NCBI RefSeq assembly: GCF_030499575.1
Contig: NZ_JASTLC010000001.1
Location: 558,001 to 622,000, forward strand
Source: Streptomyces sp. DG2A-72
Lineage (GTDB): Bacteria; Actinomycetota; Actinomycetes; Streptomycetales; Streptomycetaceae
Direction of reading: 5' to 3'
Length of the DNA stretch: 64,000 nt
The notes beneath the pieces were generated by a model. The model worked only from the letters and a program-made list of their open reading frames with translations. It made no database searches and was not told the DNA's origin. This document shows positions 9,727 through 18,132 of the stretch, in pieces. A program made the position numbers and the translations under genes. How positions within the stretch are numbered: the first letter of the stretch is position 1; every line of letters begins with the position of its first letter.

Positions 9727-10637
9727 ACGCGGTGCCCGCGCTGCTCGGCTACGCGGCGGGAGTCGGTTTCCTCGCCCCGCGGCTGCTGCTGCACAGCGCC
9801 TGGCCGCACCGGGCGCCGGCCCTGGCCGTGGCCGTGTGGCACGGGCTGACCGTGTCGTTCACCATCGCTGTCGCGCTGGCCGCGCACCACCTCGCCAGCC
9901 CGACCGAGCACCTGCACGCCGACCTGATCGGCGTGCTGCATTCCTGCGGTCTGACCAACGCGACCGCCGCGCCCGACCCGACCATCATCGACCGCCTGGC
10001 GGTCGGTCTCCCGCTCTTGGCGGTGCTCCTCGTACTCGGCTGCTTCGTCTTCGAAGTGCTCCACGGCCGACGTGCCCGCACCCGTCACCGGGAAGTCCTG
10101 GACATGGTGGGCCGTCGCTCGCAGCACTTGCGCGCCACCATCCTTGAACACGAACTGCCCGCCGCCTACTGCCTCCCGGGACACAACCCGCGTGTCGTCG
10201 TCAGTGCGGGCGCCCTGCGGCTGCTCTCTCCCGGGCAACTCGATGCCGTACTCGAACACGAGCGTTCACACATCGCGGGCCGCCACCATCTGGCGCTGGC
10301 CGCCACGGAGGCGTTTGCCCGGGTCTTCCGACGACTTCCGCTCGCCCACCACGCCAGGGAGCAGACCGCAGTGCTCCTGGAGATGATCGCCGACGACCGG
10401 GCGCTGCGCCGCCAGTCTCGCGAGGTGCTGGCCTCGGCCATGTACGAGATGGCGGCGGCCAAGGCCGCCCCCGCGGGCGCGTTCGCGGTGGGTGGTCCGA
10501 GCGCCGTGGTCCGAATGCGGCGGGTGCTCATCCCGCAGCGGCGGCCGCATGTCGCGCTCCTTGGTTCGGTGACCGCCGCAGCGGCCGTGGTGCCGGTGCT
10601 CCCGCTGCTGTTCGGCTGCGTACCCATCATTGGATGA
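9723..10637 (+). CDS. M56-family membrane metalloprotease (BlaR1/MecR1-like)
   Basis: A 304-residue integral membrane protein of peptidase family M56. It has N-terminal membrane helices, a loop, a further helix near residues 95-115 (LAVGLPLLAVLLVLGCFVFE), the cytoplasmic zinc-protease domain with the HExxH motif HERSH (His179, Glu180, His183), and a last C-terminal helix (AAAVVPVLPLLFGCVPIIG). Unlike BlaR1 it has no beta-lactam sensor domain, so the signal is unknown. Its start overlaps the blaI stop. By analogy it should cleave the BlaI repressor when triggered. Confidence 0.9.
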   Translation: MNAVPALLGYAAGVGFLAPRLLLHSAWPHRAPALAVAVWHGLTVSFTIAVALAAHHLASPTEHLHADLIGVLHSCGLTNATAAPDPTIIDRLAVGLPLLAVLLVLGCFVFEVLHGRRARTRHREVLDMVGRRSQHLRATILEHELPAAYCLPGHNPRVVVSAGALRLLSPGQLDAVLEHERSHIAGRHHLALAATEAFARVFRRLPLAHHAREQTAVLLEMIADDRALRRQSREVLASAMYEMAAAKAAPAGAFAVGGPSAVVRMRRVLIPQRRPHVALLGSVTAAAAVVPVLPLLFGCVPIIG

Positions 10638-10690
10638 ACCGGGCGCAAACGCCCCTCTTTCCCAGCGTGGATTGCGACTTCATCTACGAA

Positions 10691-10707
10691 GCTACTAAGT
10701 TTCTAGC
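10691..10707. promoter_or_regulatory. Candidate BlaI site upstream of the NlpC/P60 gene
   Basis: GCTACTAAGTTTCTAGC is an imperfect palindrome (GCTAnnAAnTTnnTAGC) containing TACTAAG and CTAG. It is 77-93 bases before the NlpC/P60 start. The same TACTAAG core with a CTAG/GTAG mate occurs before the DUF5134 and DUF6153 genes. An operator for the adjacent BlaI is the simplest reading. Confidence 0.5.
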
Positions 10708-10783
10708 GTATTTGATCGAGCCGACGGCACTGCGCTGGGAACGGTGCCTTGCCCGCGTGGGCACACAGAGGAGTTGTCGCAGG

Positions 10784-11812
10784 ATGGGATCCCACCGCCG
10801 ACCGAAGCCACCGAGCGGTCCCCGGCTCGCCGTACTGGCCGCCTCGGCGGGTGCGTTCTCCCTGCTGTCCACGGCACAGAGCCAGGCCGCACCGAAGCCC
10901 TCCATCGAGAAGGTGCGCGAAGAGGTCGAGGAGCTATACCACGACTCGGAGGCCGGCACCGAGGCGTACAACACCGCCCAGGGGAAGAAGGCGGTCCTGC
11001 AGAAGGCCGCCAACAGGGCACAGGAACGGGTGGCCGAGCAGCAGGCCGAGATCAACGAGATACGCAGCGAGATGGGCCCGGTAGCCGCCTCACAGTACCG
11101 AGACGGTGGCCTGGACCCGAGCGTGCGGCTCTTCCTGTCGGCCGACCCCGATGACTACCTGGAGCAGGTGGAGCTACTGGATCGTACGAGCTCCCGGCAG
11201 ATCTCCCTGCTCAAGAGCCTTCAGCACAAGCAGCGGGAGCTCGCCCAGACGCGCGCCGAAGCGTTGAAGAAGCTTGAGGCGGCCCGCAGGGCCCAGGAGC
11301 AGATGAGCGAGAAGAAGCAGGAGATTCAGAGCAAGCTTCGCAAGGCCCAGAAGCTCCTGAACAGCCTCACCGCCGAACAGCGGGCCGAGCTCAAGGCCGC
11401 GGAGGCGGAGGCCGACCGCGCCTCCGGCAGCAGCGACAGCGCCGCCACCTACAACGGTCCCGCCAGCGGACGCGCCCGTACCGCGATCGAATTCGCCTAC
11501 GCCCAGCTCGGCAAGCCCTACGAGTGGGGATCGACCGGCCCGAACTCCTACGACTGCTCCGGCCTGACCGGTGCCTCCTGGCGCGCCGCCGGCGTCTCGC
11601 TGCCCCGCACCGTCAACCAGCAGTACAACGCCGGCCGGCAGGTCGCCCGCTCCGACCTCCAGCCCGGCGACATCATCTACTGGTACAACAACAGCCAGCA
11701 CAACGGCCTGTACATAGGCGACGGCAAGGCCATCCACGCACCGCGCACCGGCAAGAACATCGAGATCACCAATCTCGACTCCATGCCGTACTTCGCCGCC
11801 ACGCGGCCCTGA
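10784..11812 (+). CDS. Secreted NlpC/P60 peptidoglycan endopeptidase with coiled coil
   Basis: A 342-residue secreted RipA/CwlS-like cell-wall hydrolase. The start at ATG 10784 is preceded by GAGGAG; an upstream ATG at 10634 would put 50 residues of non-signal sequence before the signal peptide. Order: signal peptide (LAVLAASAGAFSLLSTAQSQ, residues 14-33), a long Glu/Lys/Arg-rich coiled coil (about 35-210), a Ser-rich linker, then NlpC/P60 at about 230-342 with Cys258 (YDCSGLTGAS), His in QHNGLYIG and GKAIHAPRTG. These enzymes cut D-Glu-mDAP bonds. The coiled coil normally restrains activity. It follows the BlaI/M56 pair and has a candidate BlaI site upstream. Confidence 0.92.
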   Translation: MGSHRRPKPPSGPRLAVLAASAGAFSLLSTAQSQAAPKPSIEKVREEVEELYHDSEAGTEAYNTAQGKKAVLQKAANRAQERVAEQQAEINEIRSEMGPVAASQYRDGGLDPSVRLFLSADPDDYLEQVELLDRTSSRQISLLKSLQHKQRELAQTRAEALKKLEAARRAQEQMSEKKQEIQSKLRKAQKLLNSLTAEQRAELKAAEAEADRASGSSDSAATYNGPASGRARTAIEFAYAQLGKPYEWGSTGPNSYDCSGLTGASWRAAGVSLPRTVNQQYNAGRQVARSDLQPGDIIYWYNNSQHNGLYIGDGKAIHAPRTGKNIEITNLDSMPYFAATRP

Positions 11813-12081
11813 TGGCCGGATGGCGGGTTGTTGGCGCCCTGGTAGTGGATCACGTCGGCGGCCCAGGATGCCGATGCGGCGGCGCGCCGGGGTCACCGGG
11901 GTCCAGAGTGACGGGCCGCTACCTCCGTCAGGGTCGCGATCACATCAACACGTGACAGCCCTGTGCAGCGAATCTGCCCATGGCCGCGCCGGAGGTCCGG
12001 TCATCCGAGCGGATGAAGGCGCTCAGCTACGGTCCGTGCCGTAATCGATCCTCAGGTGGGCCGCGTATACCGAATGGCTGG

Positions 12082-12699
12082 CTAGGGTGAGGGCGCGGGA
12101 TAGAGCCACAGCCGCAACAGTCGGCTGAGACGCGGCATCAGCACATAAGTCAGCGTCGGCAGCAGTACCGCCGGGAAGACCACAGCGCGCAGCGGCAGCG
12201 GCCAGTCGGTCGTGTAGGGCACGAGCAGCCACTGGACCAGCAGAACGAGCGGATACGCCGCGAGGAACGTGGTCAGCACCATCTTCCAGTGGGGCGGGGA
12301 CTGCACCGTCGTGCCGGGCAGGCTGAACCACGTCTCCATCCCGGTGGTCGACTGCCGCTCGCCGCTGATCTCGGTGGCGATGTCCTCGATCCGTGCGTGC
12401 CAGTCCGCCCGCTCCCGGGACGTCAGCCACTGCGACAGCCGCTCCGGGCCGGCGAAGTGCACCACCGCGTGGAAGCGGTGCCCGTCCTCGGGGCGCAGCC
12501 AGGCGACCCCCTGGTTCCCCGGGAACCGCGACGCGCTGCGTGTGATGCCATGCGTCCACCGCTCGAACTCGGCTTCCTTTCCGGGGCGTACCTGCCAGGT
12601 GAAGACGGCCGTGACCGGTTCGGTGCACTGGGTGCTGTGGTCCGTACGGACGGCTCTGTGGTTCATACGGACCCGCGTGCCACGGACCGCGCCACTCAT
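12082..12699 (-). CDS. ABM-domain (antibiotic biosynthesis monooxygenase-like) protein with membrane tail
   Basis: A protein of 205 residues as read from ATG 12699; ATG 12666 is an alternative. The first 110 residues form an ABM/dimeric alpha-beta-barrel domain: FTWQVRPGKEAEFERWTHGI, GNQGVAWL, HRFHAVVHFAGPERLSQWL. The C-terminal third carries two hydrophobic segments (VLTTFLAAYPLVLLVQWLLV and AVVFPAVLLPTLTYVLMP). This soluble-domain-plus-two-helices layout is found in many actinomycetes and its function is unknown. ABM domains bind heme or oxidise aromatic substrates in some cases. It is the first gene on the minus strand after the NlpC gene. Confidence 0.8.
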   Translation of the reverse strand: MSGAVRGTRVRMNHRAVRTDHSTQCTEPVTAVFTWQVRPGKEAEFERWTHGITRSASRFPGNQGVAWLRPEDGHRFHAVVHFAGPERLSQWLTSRERADWHARIEDIATEISGERQSTTGMETWFSLPGTTVQSPPHWKMVLTTFLAAYPLVLLVQWLLVPYTTDWPLPLRAVVFPAVLLPTLTYVLMPRLSRLLRLWLYPAPSP

Positions 12700-12835
12700 G
12701 CCCCGCGCAGGGAACCGTAAAGCTTCCGGGGCCCTGAAAGGAGCCCGTGACTCCGAGTAGACGGCCCGCCGCTCACGTCCCAGTGCCGGGGCCGGCCGAA
12801 CAGGCCGACCCCGCTGCCAGACTCTGCGTTGACGG

Positions 12836-13160
12836 TCAGGCCTGGTAGGCGACCAGCGCCATCATGCCGACCTCCCCGTGGTACGCGTTGTGGCAGTGCG
12901 GCATCCACTGACCGGGGTTGTCGGTGCATCGGGTGCCACATCTCCGTGGTGTTGACGAAGTCGAGCCGAACCCGCTGCCCTTCTTCGATCGCAAGCGGAT
13001 TCGCGGCCGGGTCGGCCATGTCGTACGCCTTGCCGTTGATGGCCCAGTTGTACTTGTCCATGCCGCCGGTCAGCCGCCATCGGCGCGCTGCCGGATCCCG
13101 TACGAACCAGGGCCAGGCGATCAGCAGGGCGTCGGCCTGCTGGTGAGACGGCTCCCCGGC
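12836..13160 (-). pseudogene. Multicopper oxidase, C-terminal remnant
   Basis: Two pieces of a copper oxidase in different frames. The first (13130 down to about 12930) reads WPWFVRDPAARRWRLTGGMD, then YNWAINGKAYDMADPAAN, VRLDFVNTTEMWHPMH. The second starts right after and reads DNPGQWMPHCHNAYHGEVGM, then MALVAYQA and a stop at 12836. The two belong to the last cupredoxin domain, but roughly 40-50 residues between MWHPMH and NPGQW, including the LHGHTF copper motif, have been deleted at about 12926. The HCHNAYH type-1/type-3 ligands survive. The 5' two thirds are missing. This was once a CotA/CopA-like copper oxidase, in keeping with the neighbouring metal genes. Confidence 0.8.
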
Positions 13161-13193
13161 ATGACAAAGGCACGAGGAAGCCGTTGGGCACGG

Positions 13194-13690
13194 CCTAAAT
13201 GCGCAGCTGAGAGAGCGGACAGGGCCGGGGGCGCCCGGTTCACTGTCCCAGCGGCCTTGGGCCCGGTAGCGGCAGCTCCAGGCACGGTGAGGCCCCACGG
13301 CACCGGGGTCTGTGTCGGTGGCGCCAGCTTCACGACCTCGAAGCTCGCGGTCGCGCAGTGCTGCATGGTCATGCCGGAGCAGGGCGGGCTGTCGGCACTG
13401 CTCATCGTCGGAACGGCGGCCGTGGTCGGCTCTGCGGCGCTGCCGTGCCCATGCCCGGACATGCCCGTCGCCGGTGCGGCATGGCTGCGCCATCACCATG
13501 CGGGGCGTCATCACGTGCGCGGCGGACGAAGGGTTCGAGCCGATCGCTGCGGCGGCGGTTTCGTGGTGGATCAGTACGGCAAGTGCCGCGAGGAGAGCGA
13601 TGACGGCAGCTCGCGCCCAGCGGACGACGCCGTGCGAGCCACGGGTCGCCGGGGCCAGGCTGCCGGTGCTGTCATTCCCGGAACAGCCCC
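13194..13690 (-). pseudogene. DUF6153-family protein, frameshifted
   Basis: DUF6153 proteins are short Streptomyces membrane/secreted proteins with an N-terminal helix, a His/Met-rich middle and a terminal 'LxxLRI'. All three parts are here but in three frames: the helix AAVIALLAALAVLIHHETAA, then MSGHGHGSAAEP and SGMTMQHCATASFEVVKLAP, then PLSQLRI ending at TAG (13194-13196). At least two indels separate them, and no good start precedes the helix. An intact relative lies at 18133-18615, so this looks like a decayed second copy. Sequencing error cannot be excluded. Confidence 0.7.
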
Positions 13691-13724
13691 TGTCGCACTC
13701 CTCAGTGGTGGCGCCCTCGCCCCC

Positions 13725-14273
13725 TCACACCTGAGGCACGGACACCGCCCCCGGCGCGGTACGGCCCTCGCGCTGCGCCCGCCGCTCTCGCTGCCCGAAC
13801 GGAGTGACGCCCCGCGGCTTGTACACCGCAAGGACCATGGCGAGCAGCAGCACGACCAGCGCAAGTACGGAGTGCAGGACAGGTGAGAAGTCACGCACCG
13901 AGGACAGCCCGACCTCCGGGTCGGCTGCCATATGAGCCATCGACCTGAAGGTCCCCATGTAGACCAGCAGTACGACGGTGGCAACCACGTTGATCAGGAG
14001 TTTGAACAGCACCCAGTAGTGCCGCAACAGACCCCAGGGCGTACCCAGCGACTGGACGATGCCGGTGAGCAGCGCGGCGAAGGACAGGGGGACAAGGGCG
14101 TACCAGGCGGCCGGCTCCATCACGAGGTAGACCCCGCGTACCGTCGCCGGGTCCTGGCCGGTCAGGCCGATCACCGACAGGGCGAGAAAGGCAACGACCG
14201 CGCCGAGCCACCCGACCGAGGACGTGACATGCACGAGGAGAGCCAGCTTGCGCAGGCGAGGCGGCATCGTCAT
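13725..14273 (-). CDS. CopD/DUF2269-like integral membrane protein
   Basis: A 182-residue membrane protein with four predicted helices: LALLVHVTSSVGWLGAVVAF, PAAWYALVPLSFAALLTGIV, WVLFKLLINVVATVVLLVYM and LHSVLALVVLLLAMVLAVYK. The His in the first helix (LLVHVTSSVGWLG) and the overall pattern resemble DUF2269 and the CopD membrane domain, often found at copper loci. Its ATG (14273) overlaps the stop of the small gene upstream (ATGA), so the two are translationally coupled. A copper or heme role is inferred only from the fold and neighbours. Confidence 0.72.
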   Translation of the reverse strand: MTMPPRLRKLALLVHVTSSVGWLGAVVAFLALSVIGLTGQDPATVRGVYLVMEPAAWYALVPLSFAALLTGIVQSLGTPWGLLRHYWVLFKLLINVVATVVLLVYMGTFRSMAHMAADPEVGLSSVRDFSPVLHSVLALVVLLLAMVLAVYKPRGVTPFGQRERRAQREGRTAPGAVSVPQV

Positions 14274-14515
14274 CCGGTGCCCCCTACGGGCGCTCCGGTG
14301 GTTGCAGCGACGCCGACGAGCGCAGCCTGACCCCCGAGGTGACGGCCCGGACCATGGTTGCCCGGGATCAGCAGCATGACCACGACGAGAAGGACCACGA
14401 CCAGCGCGACAAGCCCGGACACCTTCACCCAGCGCGGCGTTCCCCCGCTCGGGCCGCTGACGGAGGCCTCGTCGGTCTTGTCGCGAGCGTCCGGCTCCTG
14501 CGACGGATCCACCAT
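14270..14515 (-). CDS. Small single-pass membrane protein
   Basis: An 81-residue protein with a charged N-terminus (MVDPSQEPDARDKTD), one strong hydrophobic helix (VSGLVALVVVLLVVVMLLIP, about residues 32-51) and a short tail with GNHGPGRHLGG. AAGGAG precedes the ATG by about eight bases. It overlaps the next gene by four bases, so it probably works with the CopD/DUF2269-like protein. I do not recognise a named family. Streptomyces copper loci often have such a small partner. Confidence 0.7.
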   Translation of the reverse strand: MVDPSQEPDARDKTDEASVSGPSGGTPRWVKVSGLVALVVVLLVVVMLLIPGNHGPGRHLGGQAALVGVAATTGAPVGGTG

Positions 14516-14571
14516 GAGGGGTTCTCCTTGCCTCGGCCAGGCCTGGGCGGCGTGCCGTTCGAGCGACCTCA

Positions 14572-14600
14572 GATTTATCGATACACATTGTCGCTGTCAA
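14572..14600 (-). promoter_or_regulatory. Sigma-70-like promoter of the small membrane protein / CopD-like operon
   Basis: On the minus strand, TTGACA (14600-14595) and TAAATC (14577-14572) are separated by 17 bases. The stretch is unusually A+T-rich. Transcription would start about 50 bases before the ATG at 14515. The same interval also carries the TetR gene's own promoter on the other strand, so the TetR product could control both. Confidence 0.5.
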
Positions 14601-14640
14601 ATCATAGTGTCACATGCTCGGCATCGCGTACGCTTTCCGC

Positions 14641-15228
14641 GTGCCGAAGCTGTGGAACGAGACGATCGAGGCGCACCGCCGGGACGTGCGCGACGCCATC
14701 CTGGACAACACCGCCGCCCTGGCGACTGAGAAGGGCCCGCTGGCGGTGACGATGTCTCAGATCGCGGAGAAGGTCGGTATCGGGCGCGCCACTCTGTACA
14801 AATACTTTCCGGACGTCGAAGCGATCCTGCACGCCTGGCACGCGCGCGCGATCGCCGGTCACCTCGCCCAGCTGACGGAAGTCCGGGACCGCACCGACGG
14901 ACCCGGCGCCCGCCTCGAAGCGGTGCTGGAGGCCTACGCCCTCATCACCCACGAATCACACGGCCACCACGACACGGACCTCGGCGCCTTCCTCCACCAG
15001 GACAGCGGCAACCACCTTGCCCACGCGCACCAGCACCTTCACCACCTGGTCCAAGAGCTGGTGACCGAGGCAGCACGGGCCGGCGACGTCAGGGACGACA
15101 TCCCACCGGCCGAGCTCACGCGCTACTGCCTCAGCGCCCTCGCGGCAGCACGAACCCTGCAGTCCGAGACCGCCGTGCGGCGCCTTGTCACGGTCACCCT
15201 CGCCGGCATGCGCCCTCCACAGCACTGA
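14641..15228 (+). CDS. TetR-family regulator, probably leaderless
   Basis: A 195-residue TetR-type regulator. I choose GTG 14641 because the family alignment starts at PKLWNETIEAHRRDVRDAIL; ATG 14614 adds nine residues with no ribosome site. The helix-turn-helix is VTMSQIAEKVGIGRATLYKY. The ligand domain contains the His-rich ESHGHHDTDLG and HLAHAHQHLHHLV, so metal sensing is conceivable. TACGCT at 14629-14634 lies six bases before the GTG, which suggests a leaderless mRNA. It is divergent from the CopD-like operon and precedes the DUF5134 gene. Confidence 0.83.
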   Translation: MPKLWNETIEAHRRDVRDAILDNTAALATEKGPLAVTMSQIAEKVGIGRATLYKYFPDVEAILHAWHARAIAGHLAQLTEVRDRTDGPGARLEAVLEAYALITHESHGHHDTDLGAFLHQDSGNHLAHAHQHLHHLVQELVTEAARAGDVRDDIPPAELTRYCLSALAAARTLQSETAVRRLVTVTLAGMRPPQH

Positions 15229-15277
15229 GGCCCCCAGGGAAACTCCTCTCCGCTGAACGCCTCTTGGCTCCGCTACG

Positions 15278-15295
15278 TACTAAGGGCATCCGTAG
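15278..15295. promoter_or_regulatory. Candidate BlaI site upstream of the DUF5134 gene
   Basis: TACTAAG, seven bases (GGCATCC), then GTAG; the flanks extend it to an outer CTACG...CGTAG inverted pair (15273-15295). It lies 80-97 bases before the start at 15375. Spacing and halves match the site at 18618-18635. Confidence 0.5.
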
Positions 15296-15374
15296 ACAGC
15301 AGCCAGAGGACGACGCACGTCGACGTGCTCGCGAATACCGCGCGGGCGACTGCCGGTCGACGCGGAGGGCACCA

Positions 15375-16286
15375 ATGGGAAGTCCCGCTATGACTTGGAC
15401 GCTGGCGGCGGTGGCCGCCCTCGTGGCCGGCATGAGCGCAGCCCGACTGGCCGCTGCCGACAGTGGAGAGGCCCGGTTCGCAGCCGGAGGCGACGTCCTC
15501 ATGGCCGGCGGCATGGCCGCGATGTTCCTGCCCGCTACGGCCGCCAGTTTCGGGGACCACGGTCTGTGGTGGGTGACGGGGTTCAGCGCCGTCGGCTTCG
15601 GCAGCGTGGCCCTGGCCGTACGCCACGCTCGGTTGCACGGCTGGCGACAAGGCCGCCGCTGGGCGCATCACATCATCGGCAGTGCCGCGATGGTCATCAT
15701 GACGCTGGCCATGCCGGGCACCGACTCCGGGCCGGTCCTGGCTCTGGGCGGGCATTCGATGGCCGGTACGGGGCATGGGCACGGGCACGGATCCGCCGGG
15801 ACAACCCACGGCCACGAGATGGCGGGGATGGCCGAGGAGGCGGGCAGCGCGGGCCACTCCTCGGGGATGACTGGCCACGACATGACGACTGGCGCCACCG
15901 AAAGCGCCGCCGCGGGAGGATCGGCCTCTGCGTGGCGTGTCGTATTGATCGCCTTGGCCATCTACTTCCTGCTTTCGATCGTCGCGTCCGTATGGGCGCG
16001 GCTCCGCGGCACCGACCGGCGGGCGGGTGCGGGCCGCGGTGCCGGCAGGGGCCACTGGGCACGGCGACTTCTCGCCCTGCCCGACGCGATCGTGGTTTTC
16101 GTCGCGTCCCTGGCCCTCTCCGTCTGGGACAAGGCCCGCCTGGGAGGGACCAAGCGCCGGGCACATGCGGCAGGGGGCAACCGGAGCCGTCGTCGCCCGC
16201 CCGGCACATCACCGGGCGCGGCCCTGACAGCCCACATCGGCATGGGCGGCACCATGTGCGCCATGCTCGTCATGATGGCCGCCTGA
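15375..16286 (+). CDS. DUF5134 membrane protein with His/Met-rich loop
   Basis: A 303-residue integral membrane protein of the DUF5134 family. GGAGGG lies five bases before ATG 15375. Hydrophobic segments are at about residues 5-25 (AMTWTLAAVAALVAGMSAAR), 40-60, 70-90, 105-120 and 195-215 (VVLIALAIYFLLSIVASVWA). Between the last two is a long loop rich in His and Met (MAGTGHGHGHGS, THGHEMAGMAEE, GHSSGMTGHDM), a typical Cu(I)/Cu(II)-binding composition. The end also has GMGGTMCAMLVMMAA. The cluster is dense in such proteins, so copper handling at the membrane is likely but unproven. Confidence 0.83.
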   Translation: MGSPAMTWTLAAVAALVAGMSAARLAAADSGEARFAAGGDVLMAGGMAAMFLPATAASFGDHGLWWVTGFSAVGFGSVALAVRHARLHGWRQGRRWAHHIIGSAAMVIMTLAMPGTDSGPVLALGGHSMAGTGHGHGHGSAGTTHGHEMAGMAEEAGSAGHSSGMTGHDMTTGATESAAAGGSASAWRVVLIALAIYFLLSIVASVWARLRGTDRRAGAGRGAGRGHWARRLLALPDAIVVFVASLALSVWDKARLGGTKRRAHAAGGNRSRRRPPGTSPGAALTAHIGMGGTMCAMLVMMAA

Positions 16287-16299
16287 TCCCGTCTCCGCC

Positions 16300-16333
16300 C
16301 CCGGCGTGACGCCGCTCTGAGAGTCTCGCCGGG
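16300..16333 (+). terminator. Terminator after the DUF5134 gene
   Basis: CCCGGCG (16300-16306) pairs with CGCCGGG (16327-16333), followed by TTCTTC. It lies between the convergent DUF5134 and BNR-lipoprotein genes. Confidence 0.5.
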
Positions 16334-16352
16334 TTCTTCATGTTGCTGCGGC

Positions 16353-17231
16353 TCAGCCGATCACATGACCCCCGCCCGACGCCACGGCCAGGCGCTTCTT
16401 GAACGTCTTGCCGCCGTCCTTCGACTCGAACACCCCGGTCTGGGTGGCGGCGAGGACGTGCGCGGCGCTGACAGCGGTGAGCGCCTGTGGCTGCCCGCCC
16501 GGCAGGGTGGCGACCTTTTGCCACGTGGTGCCGCCATCCGTACTGCGGTTCAGGGCGCCGGAGGTGTCGATGCCATGGAGAGCGTCCTTCGCGGTCCAGG
16601 AAAGGAAGGCCATCATCACGGGCCGCTGACCATGGGTGAAGGTCGTCCCGCCGTCGCCGCTTCGGGAGACTCCCTCCGCGGTGGTGGCCAGGACGACGCC
16701 GGGGTCTGTGGGGCTGACTGCTATGTCCCAGGCTTCGAGCCGGGCCCCGTCCTTCCAGGAGACGCCGTCCTTGGTCGTGCGGACCAGGCCGTTGGTGGAG
16801 TCGTAGCCGTAGACCGTGCCGTGGGCGAAGTCCAGAGCGTGGAAGTCGGACTCGCCGGACAGGGACAGGGACTTCCAGGTCTTGCCCGCGTCGGCGCTCT
16901 TGATGAGCCCCTTGTTCCCGCCGGAGGTGGGGTGGCCGCTGGCGTAGAAGGTCTTCGCGCCGGCCACGGTGAAGCCCATGAAGTCGTCCCTGCTGTTGCC
17001 CACCAGCTCGGGCTCCCCCTTGGCATCGGGGGTGTAGACGCCTTCATGGGTGGCGACGTAGAGACGCTGGTCGGTCGGGTCCACACCGAGACCGTGGATG
17101 TGGCTCACGGTCGTCCTTGCACCGGCGGACTTGCCGGTCGGCTCCTCACTGTCTCCGCTGTCGGAGCAGGCGGCCAGGACAAGGGCGAGAGCCAGGGCAG
17201 TGGCTGCCACGGCGGCGGGGCGCTTGTTCAT
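16353..17231 (-). CDS. BNR/sialidase-like repeat lipoprotein (F510_1955 family)
   Basis: A 292-residue lipoprotein. The signal peptide ends in a lipobox (LVLAAC, Cys about residue 20). The rest is a beta-propeller of BNR-type repeats: GVYTPD, LIKSADAGKTWKSLSLSG, LVRTTKDGVSWKDGARL, VSRSGDGGTTFTHG, LNRSTDGGTTWQKVATLP, VFESKDGGKTFKKRL. The opening VSHIHGLGVDPTDQRLYVAT is typical of the F510_1955 group, named as glycosylhydrolase but without proven activity. These proteins commonly sit in copper-related loci next to DUF305 and DUF6153 genes, as here. The start is ATG 17231, just before the signal peptide. Confidence 0.83.
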   Translation of the reverse strand: MNKRPAAVAATALALALVLAACSDSGDSEEPTGKSAGARTTVSHIHGLGVDPTDQRLYVATHEGVYTPDAKGEPELVGNSRDDFMGFTVAGAKTFYASGHPTSGGNKGLIKSADAGKTWKSLSLSGESDFHALDFAHGTVYGYDSTNGLVRTTKDGVSWKDGARLEAWDIAVSPTDPGVVLATTAEGVSRSGDGGTTFTHGQRPVMMAFLSWTAKDALHGIDTSGALNRSTDGGTTWQKVATLPGGQPQALTAVSAAHVLAATQTGVFESKDGGKTFKKRLAVASGGGHVIG

Positions 17232-17361
17232 GATTCCTCGGGGGCGTAGGAGTGCACCGGAGCGGCGACGGTCGATCACGCTCGTGGCGACATGGGGAGA
17301 AGACCGCCCGGGCTCCTCGGGCCGCGCCTCGGAGCCCTGGGCGGTCAGTGGGTGATGCGGA

Positions 17362-18042
17362 TCAGAGCCGGTCGAGGATCTTCTCGAACTTCTCGACCTC
17401 GGCGGACTGGGTCTTCACGACGTCGGCGGCGAGCTTCTTGGCCGTGGCGTTACGGCCGTTCTTCTGCTCGTCCTCCGCCATGGTGATCGCGCCCTTGTGG
17501 TGCTCGATCATCATCTCCGCGAACATCCGGTCGAACTCGGTGCCCTTGGCGGCCTCGATCTTCTGCATGTCCTCTTCGGACATCATTCCGGACATTCCAG
17601 ACCCGTGGTCCATGCCACCGGACCCGTGGTCCATGCCGGGCATGCTCTCTTCGGCGGACTCCGGCTTGCCCCAGGCCTTCAGCCAGGACCTCATGGTCTG
17701 GATCTCGGGATCCTGGGCCTTCTCGATGTCCCCGGCCAGGGTCTTGATCTCCGCGTCGGAGGCCCGGCCGTCCGCGAGCTTGGACATCTCCAGAGCCTGC
17801 TCGTGGTGCGGGATCATCATCTGCGCGAACATGACGTCCGCGTCGTTGAAGGCGCCGGGCGCCGGGTTGTCAGCCGCCGTCGGGGTGGACGTGACGGAGG
17901 CGGAGCTGCCGCTCCCGTGGTCCATGCCCTCCATGCCGTCCCCGCCGCAGGCGGCGAGCAGCAGTCCACCCGCCGCCACGGCACTCACGATCGCGATACG
18001 GCGACGAAGGCGGCGGCGCAGGCCAGAGTTGTGCGCAGTCAT
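17362..18042 (-). CDS. DUF305 lipoprotein, Met/His-rich
   Basis: A 226-residue lipoprotein (lipobox LLLAAC at about 28-33) of the DUF305 family. Two helical halves carry the family motif: MFAQMMIPHHEQALEMSKLA and MFAEMMIEHHKGAITMAEDE. Both contain the HH pair and neighbouring Met. Between and before them are MEGMDHGSGSS, MPGMDHGSGGMDHGSGMSGM, which look like metal-binding stretches. DUF305 proteins are found with copper-resistance genes. The gene lies between the DUF6153 and BNR-lipoprotein genes on one strand and is probably co-transcribed with them. Confidence 0.9.
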   Translation of the reverse strand: MTAHNSGLRRRLRRRIAIVSAVAAGGLLLAACGGDGMEGMDHGSGSSASVTSTPTAADNPAPGAFNDADVMFAQMMIPHHEQALEMSKLADGRASDAEIKTLAGDIEKAQDPEIQTMRSWLKAWGKPESAEESMPGMDHGSGGMDHGSGMSGMMSEEDMQKIEAAKGTEFDRMFAEMMIEHHKGAITMAEDEQKNGRNATAKKLAADVVKTQSAEVEKFEKILDRL

Positions 18043-18132
18043 GTGCGAGACACCTCGTTTGATCAGTTCTGTCAGTGGGTGGGGATACGCGCGGCGTGCG
18101 CGGGCATGACGAAACCCGCGCTGCGGTGCGGC

